A DNA stretch of 64,000 nt from Treponema primitia ZAS-2 (GTDB taxonomy: Bacteria > Spirochaetota > Spirochaetia > Treponematales > Breznakiellaceae). Shown in pieces: positions 18,710 to 28,933 of the stretch. A program made the translations under genes and the position numbers. Position 1 is the first letter of the stretch; every line of letters begins with the position of its first letter. Below the pieces are notes generated by a model. It ran no database searches, was not told the origin of the DNA, and saw nothing but the letters and a program-made list of their open reading frames with translations. The DNA lies in the NCBI RefSeq assembly GCF_000214375.1, contig NC_015578.1, positions 744,001 to 808,000 on the forward strand, in the 5' to 3' direction.

Positions 18710-21697
18710 ATGAACCGGGCCCGCTTTCTTTTTGTGCTGCTCCTTGCTACTTCCCTTGAAATGCCCGGCGCCCAGACTCTTAAGCCCTTTACGGGTTTGC
18801 GGGTAATCAGGACGGAACACTTCGACATCATTTATCCCCGGGAGTCGGAACCCACTGCCCGGGCCTTAGCGGGTATGGCTGACGGAATCTACGATCGGGT
18901 TTCCGGTCTTCTGGGGATAAGTCTGAAGAGGCGGACACCGGTTACCATTACCCCCCATACGGAAAAGTTCAACGGGTATATGAATCCCCTGCCTTATCCC
19001 CATATTGTGCTCTACGATACCTCCATGTCCATTGAGTGGACTGTCTTTGAAAATTCCCTAGAAAGCCTTTTTCTCCACGAGCTTACCCATGCAGTTTCCC
19101 TGAGCAGCCGCGACCCCTCGGTAGAGATCCTGTCTGCTATTTTTGGTGGATGGGTGTACCCCACGGGACTGACCGCACCGATGTTCATGGTGGAAGGGGT
19201 AACGGTAAACTTTGAAAGCCTTTCCGGATTCGGCAGGGCCAATGATCCCCTGATACAGCAGCGGCTGCGCCAAGCGATCCATGAAGACGCCTTCCTGAGC
19301 CCTTTCCAGACTGCGGGGGTATATAAGTATCCCCATACCACTTCCGCCCATTACGAATACGGCGGGCTTTTTTCCGCCTGGCTCTGCCGGACCTACGGTA
19401 TGGAAAAATACGCCGCGCTCTGGAAGGCCATTGGGCGGGAGTATCATTTTTCTTTTTTCTTCTATAACAACGGCTTCTTCAACAGTTTTAAAAATGTGTA
19501 TGGCCTTACCTTTTTGGAGGCCTGGGGCACTTTTAAGGAAAGCCTTAGGCTTACTACTATTGAAGAGAACCCTATCTCTCCGGTGTATACAGGTTATACT
19601 TCCGGACCCCTGCCTTTCCCCCGACAGGGGGCGATTATTAATGCTGTTAGCTCCGGAGAGGGAAAAGTTTTTTTTCTGGACAACCTTGCCCAGGGGGCGT
19701 TTGCCTATGACACTGAATCGGGGAAAACCCGCAGGGTTATTGCCCTGGACAGTATCGCCTACGGCCTGGATGCCCGGGAGGATGGGGAGAGTTTTCTGGT
19801 TTCCACCTATCGCTATAAGGGGAGCCTGGCCCGGGCGATGGTGATTGAATATGGGCGGAAGGGCTTGCAGACCGGACATGCCTGGCCGGGGCTCTACAGT
19901 GGACGGTATTTCCGGGACGGGGTAATTGGCCTGTCATCGGAACTGCACAATAACAAACTTGTGTTCCGTTCAGAGCTCTCAGGAAAACTGTTTAACCGGA
20001 AAACCGGGGAACAGGTATTGCTCGAAGGCAACGAGGAGCTGCTTTTTGGATCCCCGGTTGCGCTGGACGATACCTGGATCGCCTTTATCGCCGCCCGGAA
20101 GGGGAAGCGGGAGCTTTGCCTTTACAACTTTGATACCCGGCAGGTCTATACCCTGGGTTCGGATTTGCCCGATGACGAGGAACGGTGGCGGTATATCCGC
20201 TCCCTCCAGGTTTCCCAGGGAAAGCTGTTTTTTACGTTTAACCATGATCGGGGCATGTACAAACTCGGGGCGGTGGATATTTCCCGTATCCAGGACGGGG
20301 GCTTTCCGGAGACCCTGGACGCCGTCTTTACGGAGCGGAACCTTTCCGGAGCGGTCGCCTATCCGGTGATGGCCGGCGATTCGATCTACTACGCCGGGAC
20401 CTTTGCCCAGTGGGATGCCCTGATGCGCTACCCCGATCCGGCTCCCGCTCTTTCGGGGCTGCGGACGACCCTGGCCCTTAAGCCTTGGCCAGCGGAAGCT
20501 TCGATTCCGCTGACAGAACTTTGGCCCGCGGATATTCCTACGGAAGTTCTGCAAGCGGAAGCGAAGCTTCCGCCAAGCAGAGGGTACCTGGGCATTTCCT
20601 ACCTGAACCCCCTCAAGCTGTGGCTGCCCCTGCCTCTGATTCGCCCGGAAGAGGGCAGTAATTTGAGCGTTGACGGCGTAGGGATATTCTCCTTTATGAG
20701 CGACCCCACGGACACTAATTTGGTGTTCCTTACCGCTTTTTATGATATACGTTCTCCCATGGCAGCGGGGGAGCTTCAGTGGATCAGTTATGCCCTTGGC
20801 TTTCCCCTGATATTCAACCTTTCCGATGATTTGAATAAAACCCTGACCTCCAATTACCGGGAAACCCGTACGGGGATCTCCGCTGCCTTAAGCACTGGCT
20901 TGGGCAATGAGCGGCTCCGTTTTGAAATAAGCCCCAACCTTGATCTGCTTTTTGCGGCGCCCCGATATACCCGGGATTCCTGGGGCCAGAAAATTGACGG
21001 CGGCGACAACCCCTATAGCTGGGACTATGATCAATTTTACTACAGCGCCGGCCTGAGGATGAGGATTTCCAACCTTACCCTGCACAACTGGGAACTGTTC
21101 GGCCAGGGGCTGTCCCTGACGGCCTATGGGCGGCTCCAACTCGACCGGCCATTGGACATACCCCGGCTTGACGGGCTCCTGACCGCCGCCCTGGAACCGA
21201 TCCTGCCTTTACGGCTTCATCTCTATGGGGCCTGGGACCGGGATGGCTTTAACCTCCGGGGGGAATCCCGATATTACCAGAATACCCCTTTTGCCTCTAT
21301 TGCATTATCTGAATATCCGGTCCAGAATCAGATAGTCCTGGAATGGCTGGCAGGCGCTGAGGCGGAAATGAAGCTCTTTTCCTTTGACATTCAGCGGAAT
21401 CTGTCCCATGCCTACTTTAACCGTGTGTACGGAACCCTTGCCTGGCGGGGGGGCTTCTACGATGACCAGGGGAAGGCCGGGGCTGAGGGAAATTATGTGT
21501 ATGACGCCGGAACCGGTTCCTACAGGCTTGCCCAATCACTGGTAATGCGCCTGGGATTTACCATTTCTACCATATTGGTCACCGCCCTGCCGGTCAGTAT
21601 AGATCCCTCGGTCTGGGGGGCCTGGAAAATTTCCAATGTAAATGATAATATTAATAACGATTTTGTTATGGGAATGGGATTTTCTTTTTCGTATTAG
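18710..21697 (+). CDS. Outer-membrane protein with zinc-metallopeptidase, beta-propeller and barrel regions
   Basis: 995 residues from ATG 18710, which starts a good signal peptide (MNRARFLFVLLLATSLEMPG, cleavage near 'GAQT'); an in-frame TTG at 18653 is the alternative. The N-terminal ~270 residues resemble peptidase-MA-like gluzincins: 'SLFLHELTHAVSL' gives HExxH (H123, E124, H127) and 'MFMVEGVTVNFES' a possible downstream Glu ligand. A middle region has TolB-like propeller blades ('KVFFLDNLAQGAFAYDTES', 'WIAFIAARKGKRELCLY'). The last ~350 residues alternate like a beta-barrel and end in 'GMGFSFSY'. The arrangement suggests a surface or periplasm-facing protease anchored by its own barrel. 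A nested inverted repeat sits at the propeller-barrel junction (20492-20573). No clear operon partner. Confidence 0.8.
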   Translation: MNRARFLFVLLLATSLEMPGAQTLKPFTGLRVIRTEHFDIIYPRESEPTARALAGMADGIYDRVSGLLGISLKRRTPVTITPHTEKFNGYMNPLPYPHIVLYDTSMSIEWTVFENSLESLFLHELTHAVSLSSRDPSVEILSAIFGGWVYPTGLTAPMFMVEGVTVNFESLSGFGRANDPLIQQRLRQAIHEDAFLSPFQTAGVYKYPHTTSAHYEYGGLFSAWLCRTYGMEKYAALWKAIGREYHFSFFFYNNGFFNSFKNVYGLTFLEAWGTFKESLRLTTIEENPISPVYTGYTSGPLPFPRQGAIINAVSSGEGKVFFLDNLAQGAFAYDTESGKTRRVIALDSIAYGLDAREDGESFLVSTYRYKGSLARAMVIEYGRKGLQTGHAWPGLYSGRYFRDGVIGLSSELHNNKLVFRSELSGKLFNRKTGEQVLLEGNEELLFGSPVALDDTWIAFIAARKGKRELCLYNFDTRQVYTLGSDLPDDEERWRYIRSLQVSQGKLFFTFNHDRGMYKLGAVDISRIQDGGFPETLDAVFTERNLSGAVAYPVMAGDSIYYAGTFAQWDALMRYPDPAPALSGLRTTLALKPWPAEASIPLTELWPADIPTEVLQAEAKLPPSRGYLGISYLNPLKLWLPLPLIRPEEGSNLSVDGVGIFSFMSDPTDTNLVFLTAFYDIRSPMAAGELQWISYALGFPLIFNLSDDLNKTLTSNYRETRTGISAALSTGLGNERLRFEISPNLDLLFAAPRYTRDSWGQKIDGGDNPYSWDYDQFYYSAGLRMRISNLTLHNWELFGQGLSLTAYGRLQLDRPLDIPRLDGLLTAALEPILPLRLHLYGAWDRDGFNLRGESRYYQNTPFASIALSEYPVQNQIVLEWLAGAEAEMKLFSFDIQRNLSHAYFNRVYGTLAWRGGFYDDQGKAGAEGNYVYDAGTGSYRLAQSLVMRLGFTISTILVTALPVSIDPSVWGAWKISNVNDNINNDFVMGMGFSFSY
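20492..20573. repeat. Nested inverted repeat inside the metallopeptidase/barrel gene
   Basis: GCGGAAGCTTCG (20492-20503) pairs with CGAAGCTTCCGC (20562-20573); inside it CAGAACTT (20514-20521) pairs with AAGTTCTG (20544-20551). It is translated in frame in the segment joining the propeller and barrel regions. Confidence 0.8.
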
Positions 21698-21755
21698 GGG
21701 AACCTTAACAACCGGTTGGTTTTTAGGGGTAGAAGCAAGGAGCTAACGCTGTTTT

Positions 21756-23576
21756 ATGGCAAAACCTGAATATATCCGCAATTTTTGCATCATCGCCCAC
21801 ATTGATCACGGTAAGTCCACCCTGGCGGACCGGCTTATCCAGAAAGCTCATTTGGTGACGGACCGGGATTTTCAGGACCAGATCCTGGACAACATGGACA
21901 TTGAGCGGGAGCGGGGGATCACCATAAAAAGCCAGGCGGTGTGCCTCCCCTATATCGCCAAGGATGGCCAGGAATACGAGCTTAACCTGGTTGATACCCC
22001 CGGCCATGTGGACTTTACCTACGAGGTTTCCCGAGCCATCAACTCCTGCGAGGGGGCCTTGCTCCTGGTGGACGCCACCCAGGGGGTGCAGGCCCAGACC
22101 CTGTCCAATATGTACCTGGCCATGGAGCACAATTTAGAAATAGTGCCGGTGATCAATAAAATTGACATGATTGCCGCAGACATACCCGCCACAAAACAGC
22201 AGATTGAACATGACCTGGGCCTTTCCGCCGAGGACGCCCTGCTGGTTTCCGCCCGTCAGGGCACCGGGGTGGACGAACTTTTTGAGGCCATTGTGGAGCG
22301 TTTTCCCGCGCCCACCGGGGACCCCACAGCAATACTGCAAGCCCTGATCTTTGACTGCCACTACGATCCCTACCGTGGGGTGGTGGTTCACCTCCGCATC
22401 TTTGACGGGACCATTAAGCGGGGCATGAAGATCCGCTTCATGCACAACAATTCTGAGTATGAAGTGGAAAACCTAGGGGTCTTTAAGCTTGCCCTGGTGG
22501 AAACCGACGAGCTGTCCGCAGGGAATGTGGGGTACATCATCGCAGGTGTAAAAACCGTGAGCGATGTCCGGGTGGGGGATACGGTAACCAATGCGGAGAA
22601 CCCCTGCGAAAAGCCCCTGCCCGGCTTCCGGGAGATAAAGCCCGTGGTCTTTTCCTCGATATACCCCGTGGACTCCAATGATTACGAGGAGCTAAAAACA
22701 AGCCTGGAAAAACTCAAGCTCAACGACGCTTCCCTGATCTACGAAAAAGATTCCTCCGCCGCCCTGGGCTTCGGCTTCCGCTGCGGCTTTCTGGGGCTGC
22801 TCCACCTGGAAGTGATCCAGGAGCGGCTTGAGCGGGAATTTGATCAGTCCGTGATCTTCACCGCCCCCTCGGTAAAGTACAAGGTCCGCCTCCGGGGCAA
22901 CCCCGGCCACCCGGCTGAGGAACTCCTGGTGGACAACCCTACCGAGTACCCCGACGAGGGCCGCATTGAAGGGGCCGACGAACCCTACATACGGGCCGCT
23001 ATCATCACCCCCACCACGTACCTGGGCAACATCATGACCCTCTGCATGGACAAACGGGGAGTCCAGACCAACATGACCTACCTGGATGAAAAGCGGGTAG
23101 AAATGGTCTACGACATGCCCCTGTCGGAGGTGCTCTTTGATTTCTACGACCGCCTGAAGAGCATCAGCCGGGGCTACGCATCCTTTGACTACGATGTCAC
23201 GGAATACAAGCCCACCGAATTGGTCAAGCTGGACATACTCCTCAACGGCAAGGGGGTGGATGCCCTGTCCCAGCTGGTCTTCAAGGGCAATGCCTACGAC
23301 CGGGCCAAGATAGTCTGCGAGCGGCTCCGGGACGAGATAACCCGGCAGCAGTTCAAGATAGCCATCCAGGGCTCCATAGGCAGCCAGATCATCGCCCGGG
23401 AAACCGTGAACGCCCTGCGCAAGGACGTGCTGGCCAAATGCTACGGCGGGGACATCTCCCGGAAGCGGAAGCTCCTGGAAAAGCAGAAGGAAGGGAAGAA
23501 GCGGATGAAGATGGTAGGAGACGTGGAGCTGCCCCAGAGCGCGTTTTTGGCGGTGCTGAAGTCTAAGGACGAGTAG
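21756..23576 (+). CDS. lepA: Elongation factor 4 (LepA), ribosome-associated GTPase
   Basis: 606 residues, the usual LepA length. G-domain motifs: AHIDHGKSTLADRL (G1), RGITIKSQAV (G2), DTPGHVDFTYEV (G3), NKIDM (G4). EF-G-like domains II, III and V follow, then the LepA-specific C-terminal domain ('LNGKGVDALSQLVFKGNAYD', 'IQGSIGSQIIARETVNAL', 'CYGGDISRKRKLLEKQKEGK'). LepA binds the ribosome, affects translocation and initiation, and is often upstream of lepB, which is not seen here. ATG 21756 gives the expected MAKPEYIRNFCIIAHIDHGK start; AAGGAGC lies 13 nt upstream, a long spacing. A strong terminator follows at once, so transcription ends here. Confidence 0.97.
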   Translation: MAKPEYIRNFCIIAHIDHGKSTLADRLIQKAHLVTDRDFQDQILDNMDIERERGITIKSQAVCLPYIAKDGQEYELNLVDTPGHVDFTYEVSRAINSCEGALLLVDATQGVQAQTLSNMYLAMEHNLEIVPVINKIDMIAADIPATKQQIEHDLGLSAEDALLVSARQGTGVDELFEAIVERFPAPTGDPTAILQALIFDCHYDPYRGVVVHLRIFDGTIKRGMKIRFMHNNSEYEVENLGVFKLALVETDELSAGNVGYIIAGVKTVSDVRVGDTVTNAENPCEKPLPGFREIKPVVFSSIYPVDSNDYEELKTSLEKLKLNDASLIYEKDSSAALGFGFRCGFLGLLHLEVIQERLEREFDQSVIFTAPSVKYKVRLRGNPGHPAEELLVDNPTEYPDEGRIEGADEPYIRAAIITPTTYLGNIMTLCMDKRGVQTNMTYLDEKRVEMVYDMPLSEVLFDFYDRLKSISRGYASFDYDVTEYKPTELVKLDILLNGKGVDALSQLVFKGNAYDRAKIVCERLRDEITRQQFKIAIQGSIGSQIIARETVNALRKDVLAKCYGGDISRKRKLLEKQKEGKKRMKMVGDVELPQSAFLAVLKSKDE

Positions 23577-23577
23577 G

Positions 23578-23612
23578 GGCCGGGAACAAGCAAAATCCCG
23601 GCCTGTTTTTTA
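23578..23612 (+). terminator. Rho-independent terminator after lepA
   Basis: Perfect 8-bp stem GGCCGGGA (23578-23585) / TCCCGGCC (23596-23603) with a 10-nt loop, followed by a T-rich tract. Confidence 0.9.
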
Positions 23613-23737
23613 ACGTTTTTTTTGCGTATAACCGGAAAAAATTATAAAAATCTTGCAAAAAAACCATAAATAAACCAAAATTACATTGTAAGTCCTTCAT
23701 TTGAAACAATACTTGACTAAATATTAAAGGTAATATC

Positions 23738-26700
23738 ATGCGTAAGCGGATTTTTCTTCTATATTTTGCGGTTTTATTGACCTTGACCCAATGCGGAAAC
23801 CCTCTGAATGCAGCATTTGAGAGAGAGCTGCCACCCCTGGCTGCAAGTAATCCGGAAATCCAAGATCCTTTACAATCTGTTCCGTCAGGCTTTATGGATG
23901 AAAACTATAACGCCAGAATACTGGTTACAAACCTGATTACAAGTCAAAATATAACCGGAATTTATACAGCTAAAACCACTTATCCATCCCCTGTTCTTGA
24001 AACAGGTAAGCCGATTAAACCAGGCCATGAAAAGTCCGCATGGGTTGAATTTGATTCCAATGATGTTTCATTTACCTTTGATTTTGAAGATATAGCTGAT
24101 CCGTTTATTACCGGTTCTGAAACTTTTGAGCGGGCCTTACAGCTTTATAAAGATGGGTTTACCAGGATTTATCTTTATCGTACCACCGGCGGGGCAATAT
24201 CTGTAAGCCCGGATCCCAGCCCGGATGATAAAAGTACCGATACCCCTCTTCCGGCACACGATCCGGTAATTGACAGTTATATTGATGTATACAATCTGAC
24301 AAAATTGGTCCCGATTAATACAGTGACTTTCGATAAGACCACTGATCCGGAATCATTAGGCCCGATACAACCGGGAACCGAAGAGATTGTTTCTGCAAAA
24401 AATGGCGTTATAAATCTAACTATTGACTATGGCGATTCAAATAAACTGACTAAATCAATTGTAGCGCTCTCCGGAGCGGTTACGAATGTCTATTTTTATA
24501 GAGCTAAAGACGGAACATTTAAAGCTGAAGATGCCAAGCCTGGGGATGATAAATTATTCGATGAAATCCCTTCAGAATTACTCGGAGAAGGGGATATATC
24601 CAATGATAATAGCCCTCAAAAAATCCTGCCTGATAACAGAAGGGATCAATTAGGTATTTTAATTGTCAAAAATGTTACAAGATTAAAGAACATTAACTCT
24701 GTTTCATTTACAAAAGGTGATAAAACTATAGATATGACCCCGGGCCCTTTGGCCGGAAGCGAGAAAAGTATTATTCTTGAACCGGGAGACTGGGGCATAG
24801 ATATTACCTATACTGACGATTCTAAATCAATTACAAAAACTATAGTTAAAGCCGGTGTTGCAAATTTTGTTAATTATTTGTATTTTTACAAGCCCCTCGA
24901 CGGTGAGTATGCATTAAGTTCCGATGATTTGGGCCCGGAATATGAAGTTCCTCCCAAAGTGATTGACCCTGATGATTGGCAGAATAACCCACCGCCCAGT
25001 TCCGATGTTTTCACCGGGGAAGGCCAGATTTCAAATGAAGACGGAACTATTGCGGTGCCGGATACATACAAGAATGAATATGGGGTCGTTCAGATACATA
25101 ATTTGACTGCCCTTAGAAATATTACTTCTGTTACCTTTGAAAAAGACGGAAAAAAATATCCAAGTATACCTGCGGCCATTACTCACGGACATAGTAAATC
25201 TATCGTTTTGGGTGTTGGAAAGTGGCTGGTAAATATTGTTTATGACAAAGGGTCAATAGACGAATTTGAAAAAACTGTTAGCCCCTATGGGTTTACCCAA
25301 TATATCAATCATATTTATTTCTACAAAAATTTTGATACCCCTCCGGGATATAATGTTAAGTATGATGATGACAGGCCGGAGGATGGTACTGTAAATAATA
25401 CTGACGACACAGGGTCAATTCCGGAAAAATCAAATTTGGAAAAAGGATTATTGGTAATATATAATGATTCAGATGTAGCTATAAATGTTTCACATGCTAA
25501 TATATCATCAACAGCCATTGCATCAAAAGCTCATAAAGAATTTTGGCTGGATCCAGCAGCCTATAAAATTTTAGCAACTTATAGCGGGACCGGATCCCCA
25601 AAAGATGGATATGTAACAGTTTTACCAAACACGGTAAATTATCTGTATTTTAAAGGGGCTGAACCAAATTATTCATTTAACACTATAGTTACCCCGGATG
25701 TAGATACTGCTTCGGGTTCATCTGACCCTGCCAAGGGTACATTAATTTTTCGTAATGCCGGGCCTGTAAACGATCTGACAAAACTGCAAATAAAAAACCA
25801 AGGCCCTTCCGGGACTGTTATAACAACGGGTGCAGTTTCTGTAAGCGGTAACACTGAGCAAAGATTAGACCCTGGGTTTTATACAATAACTCCTTATATA
25901 AAAACAGGTAGCAGTGAAAGAGAAAGCCTGGCGGTATTTACAAATGTTCAAATTATTGAAGGATTGACGAAAACTATTGTTTATGAAGACTCATTGGAAT
26001 ATGATTCACCGCCTCAAGCAGGTGTTACAGGCGACTTATGGGTTCAGAATAAGAGTCAATATCAAATACATGAAATTGCTATCCTTGATCCAATAACTAA
26101 AGTTGAAATTATAAGAAAACAAGTGGTTATTCAGCCTAATAACAGCGAACATCTTACTGTTCCCTATGGAAGCTATTTAGCCCGGGTATATACTAATGAA
26201 CGGGGCATTTCGTATATTGAAGCATCTATTAAACTTGATTCAAGTAACCGGATGTTTACTTTGGTAATTGATGATGGTTCTGAGAAAGTAATCAGCGGCG
26301 GAAGTTCGGGTGGCAGCGGAATAGACGCAGACAAATCAGGATTACGAATTTATAATTCCTATTCCGGGCCCCTGCCATTTAAGATTTTTGAAGTATTTTT
26401 ATATGAAGGCACTGTCAGTGATGGAACTGTTGGCTATTCTGCCTCTCCGGTAGCCGGTCCTGGTGCAAGTACAACAGGCACTCCATCTTATGGCGGGAAA
26501 ACGGGAAGTCCTGCTACTAGCCCTGGGGTAGTATGGGATTTGACGAAGGATGCTTATTTAGCTAAAGGGCAATTTGCAGAATATAAAACCCTGAAAAAGG
26601 ATACCTATTATAGAGTAGTAGTTGTTGCCGGGTCCGCCAGTTATTCTTCGTACCCAATTGAATATAATACTTCAACTGTAGTTACCAGGGATGATATAAG

Positions 26701-27766
26701 CTATTTTGTAGGAGATTTCTGGCTTTCCGCCGGGGCATTAAAAACTGTCAGGTTTGATCCCTATATGGTAGCAAAAAACGATCCCGATGCTCCATTGGGT
26801 ACAGTAACGATTCGATTGTCTCATGGAGCCAGCGCCAGCGGTTTGTCGGGAAATATAACAAGGGTTCAGTTCATTGACGGAGAAAATGAAGACGGTTTAC
26901 AGTCAAGCATTGCAAGGAAAGATATAGTTTTATCATACGAAATAATTATTGAGCCAACAAAAGAAATTAAAATCGAACTTTTACCACGGGCATATAGAAT
27001 CAGGCTTGATGATGTATTGGTACCTGGCTGGAGCAGTTATGGCAGTGGTATTTCAAATAGAAATAATGCGGGTTTAACTAATATAAGTGGAGCCGGCGGC
27101 AGCCCTCTTCCAAGTTTTGTTCCATCAAAGGCAGATGGCAAGTTTCCTGCGGTTCTTCATGCAACTATTTTAGGAAATTGGATTTATTTTGATACGAGCC
27201 ACCATGCGAATCAAGATTTTTTTATGGTATGGTTATATCCGGATATTAAGATTAAAACTGATGATATAACGCTGCCTGCTGAAGATATTACAAAACTAGA
27301 CTTGTCCGGAGTTATTCCTGATCCAAAAGACAACGTAAGTCCATGGAATGTCGCTGCGTATACTCATCCTGTTGTAACTTGGGCATCCGATCCTGAGCAA
27401 TATAGTATTGAAATGTATAAACCACCACTATCAGCAGCAACAATGTTATCAGCGATTCCAGATTCTTGGCAATATAATAGTGGTTCATGGGATGATGTGG
27501 AGGATAGTTTAAATGGAGGGGAAAATATGCTATCTGTTGATCCAATCAACGGATATTTCCATACACAACTGGGACCTTTAATGGCCAATAATAAAAAAGC
27601 ATATCAAGTTCAATTAAAAGTTATTCCAGCGCCAGGATATAGTTTGCCGTCTGGTGCTACATGGGCGTTTACCCCCTCAGCTGGTTCTGATTATTCAGGA
27701 AAATCTGTTGACATACTTTATTTTCCATTAACAGGGGTAATAAAAATTAGATGGCCGAAGTTATAG
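23738..27766 (+). CDS. Large repeat-domain lipoprotein
   Basis: 1342 residues with a lipoprotein signal 'LLYFAVLLTLTQC' (Cys ~19). ATG 23738 is preceded by AAAGGTAATATC. At least six tandem domains of about 90-130 residues follow, each opening with a strand such as 'LGILIVKNVTRLKNINSVSF', 'YGVVQIHNLTALRNITSVTF' or 'KGTLIFRNAGPVNDLTKLQI' and ending in 'VNYLYFYK'-type strands. Similar 'GVLVYKN' strands occur at the start of the window's first gene. The C-terminal ~170 residues differ and end 'GVIKIRWPKL'. The gene is visibly AT-richer than lepA and the following housekeeping genes. It lies 10 bp upstream of an outer-membrane protein gene, so the two are probably one transcript and one surface complex. 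Function unknown. Confidence 0.82.
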   Translation: MRKRIFLLYFAVLLTLTQCGNPLNAAFERELPPLAASNPEIQDPLQSVPSGFMDENYNARILVTNLITSQNITGIYTAKTTYPSPVLETGKPIKPGHEKSAWVEFDSNDVSFTFDFEDIADPFITGSETFERALQLYKDGFTRIYLYRTTGGAISVSPDPSPDDKSTDTPLPAHDPVIDSYIDVYNLTKLVPINTVTFDKTTDPESLGPIQPGTEEIVSAKNGVINLTIDYGDSNKLTKSIVALSGAVTNVYFYRAKDGTFKAEDAKPGDDKLFDEIPSELLGEGDISNDNSPQKILPDNRRDQLGILIVKNVTRLKNINSVSFTKGDKTIDMTPGPLAGSEKSIILEPGDWGIDITYTDDSKSITKTIVKAGVANFVNYLYFYKPLDGEYALSSDDLGPEYEVPPKVIDPDDWQNNPPPSSDVFTGEGQISNEDGTIAVPDTYKNEYGVVQIHNLTALRNITSVTFEKDGKKYPSIPAAITHGHSKSIVLGVGKWLVNIVYDKGSIDEFEKTVSPYGFTQYINHIYFYKNFDTPPGYNVKYDDDRPEDGTVNNTDDTGSIPEKSNLEKGLLVIYNDSDVAINVSHANISSTAIASKAHKEFWLDPAAYKILATYSGTGSPKDGYVTVLPNTVNYLYFKGAEPNYSFNTIVTPDVDTASGSSDPAKGTLIFRNAGPVNDLTKLQIKNQGPSGTVITTGAVSVSGNTEQRLDPGFYTITPYIKTGSSERESLAVFTNVQIIEGLTKTIVYEDSLEYDSPPQAGVTGDLWVQNKSQYQIHEIAILDPITKVEIIRKQVVIQPNNSEHLTVPYGSYLARVYTNERGISYIEASIKLDSSNRMFTLVIDDGSEKVISGGSSGGSGIDADKSGLRIYNSYSGPLPFKIFEVFLYEGTVSDGTVGYSASPVAGPGASTTGTPSYGGKTGSPATSPGVVWDLTKDAYLAKGQFAEYKTLKKDTYYRVVVVAGSASYSSYPIEYNTSTVVTRDDISYFVGDFWLSAGALKTVRFDPYMVAKNDPDAPLGTVTIRLSHGASASGLSGNITRVQFIDGENEDGLQSSIARKDIVLSYEIIIEPTKEIKIELLPRAYRIRLDDVLVPGWSSYGSGISNRNNAGLTNISGAGGSPLPSFVPSKADGKFPAVLHATILGNWIYFDTSHHANQDFFMVWLYPDIKIKTDDITLPAEDITKLDLSGVIPDPKDNVSPWNVAAYTHPVVTWASDPEQYSIEMYKPPLSAATMLSAIPDSWQYNSGSWDDVEDSLNGGENMLSVDPINGYFHTQLGPLMANNKKAYQVQLKVIPAPGYSLPSGATWAFTPSAGSDYSGKSVDILYFPLTGVIKIRWPKL

Positions 27767-27776
27767 GAAAGAAGCT

Positions 27777-28859
27777 ATGAAAAAACCACTATACATACTG
27801 CTGTTCCTCATAGCCACAAGCGCATACTCCCAGCACTTCAAAGACATAGACGATATCTACATAGCCCCGCCAAGCGGCGGCACTGCGGAAGAAAATGATT
27901 TCTTCGTAAAAGCCATCGAAATGGAAATAAGTTCAAACAACCACTTTAACGTAGTCTATAGCAGGGATGAAGGGCCCTGGTGGGTCAATATTGAACTAAC
28001 CCTGGAAGAGTTTGACGACGAAAAGATCCACGTGGTCTCCATAACCCTGATGGACAAAACTGACGGGCATCCCATGATCACCCAGGAATTGGTGTATGAA
28101 GTAGTGCCGGAAGAAACCTACGAAATGATGCCCCAGGTAGTTTTCAGTATCCTTGCAAACATCCCGGTAACTGAGATTGAGCCTTTAGTGGTGTACCAGG
28201 AAAAAATAGTTGAAGTTCCCTACGAAGTTTCGTATGAAGTACCGGCGGACAGCGAAATTACCTATAACGGAAAAACAAATAACGCCATGACCGATGAGGA
28301 GCGCCTGGAGTATGAGCGGCTTAAAAACACTGAGTGGAAAAACAAGTGTCTCTACGCCGGAGGATCCCTTTCAATAGCCCCGGCTATATATATTTCAGAC
28401 GGAACCCTCATAAGCCTTAATTGGTTTGTACCGTCTATGAATATATTTGCAGAGGGACAAGTGTTGGATTGGTTATCCCTCGAGATGGGATTCACCTTAT
28501 GGTATGAACAAGACGAAGCGGTAAATATCAAATATACCGGAACATCAATACCCATCCTGCTGAAGTTTATAATCAAGCCGGGCAATAGTATTATGATTGA
28601 ACCATTTGCAGGGACAAATTTTTACTTTGGGGATCACACTACTTCGCTGAAAAATTTAGTTGCCGGATTGCAGTTTGGCGGGAATGTCGGAAACGGGGTA
28701 TTGTTCATGGATATTCGGGCAGCCTATGATTTTGAGGATGCCCCAATACCTGGGGCTACACAAACCAGGTATAACGTTGGTTCCGGTTTCACCCGGCTTC
28801 AATTCTCTATTGGGCTTGGGTATAAACTTGGGTTCTTTACCCGGCCGGGGAAGCGGTAA
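27777..28859 (+). CDS. Outer-membrane beta-barrel protein, paralogue of the one at 31987-32970
   Basis: 360 residues; signal peptide MKKPLYILLFLIATSAYSQ, GAAAG-type site upstream. The N-terminal ~135 residues form an alpha/beta domain ('DDIYIAPPSGGTAEENDFFV', 'ISITLMDKTDG' type), then a linker 'EKIVEVPYEVSYEVP' and a C-terminal barrel of about 160 residues ('YAGGSLSIAPAIYISDG' to 'FSIGLGYKLGFFTRPGKR'). The protein encoded at 31987-32970 has the same order: N-domain, 'VVEVEK' linker and barrel ending 'LSAGYRIGLIKH'. Each lies directly downstream of a lipoprotein gene, so the locus contains two versions of a lipoprotein plus barrel cassette. Confidence 0.8.
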   Translation: MKKPLYILLFLIATSAYSQHFKDIDDIYIAPPSGGTAEENDFFVKAIEMEISSNNHFNVVYSRDEGPWWVNIELTLEEFDDEKIHVVSITLMDKTDGHPMITQELVYEVVPEETYEMMPQVVFSILANIPVTEIEPLVVYQEKIVEVPYEVSYEVPADSEITYNGKTNNAMTDEERLEYERLKNTEWKNKCLYAGGSLSIAPAIYISDGTLISLNWFVPSMNIFAEGQVLDWLSLEMGFTLWYEQDEAVNIKYTGTSIPILLKFIIKPGNSIMIEPFAGTNFYFGDHTTSLKNLVAGLQFGGNVGNGVLFMDIRAAYDFEDAPIPGATQTRYNVGSGFTRLQFSIGLGYKLGFFTRPGKR

Positions 28860-28916
28860 TTTCAGGCGCCTGTCTGCAAGATATTTGTAATAATGACAAA
28901 CGGATGAGAATGGTAA

Positions 28917-28929
28917 GGTGTCAGACTCC
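28917..28929. repeat. Possible degenerate GGTGNCNGNCACC palindrome
   Basis: GGTGTCAGACTCC matches the 13-bp palindrome family seen in the DUF115 and Dus genes except for one base. It lies just past the stop of the Rpn-like gene. May be chance. Confidence 0.3.
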
Positions 28930-28933
28930 TCAG

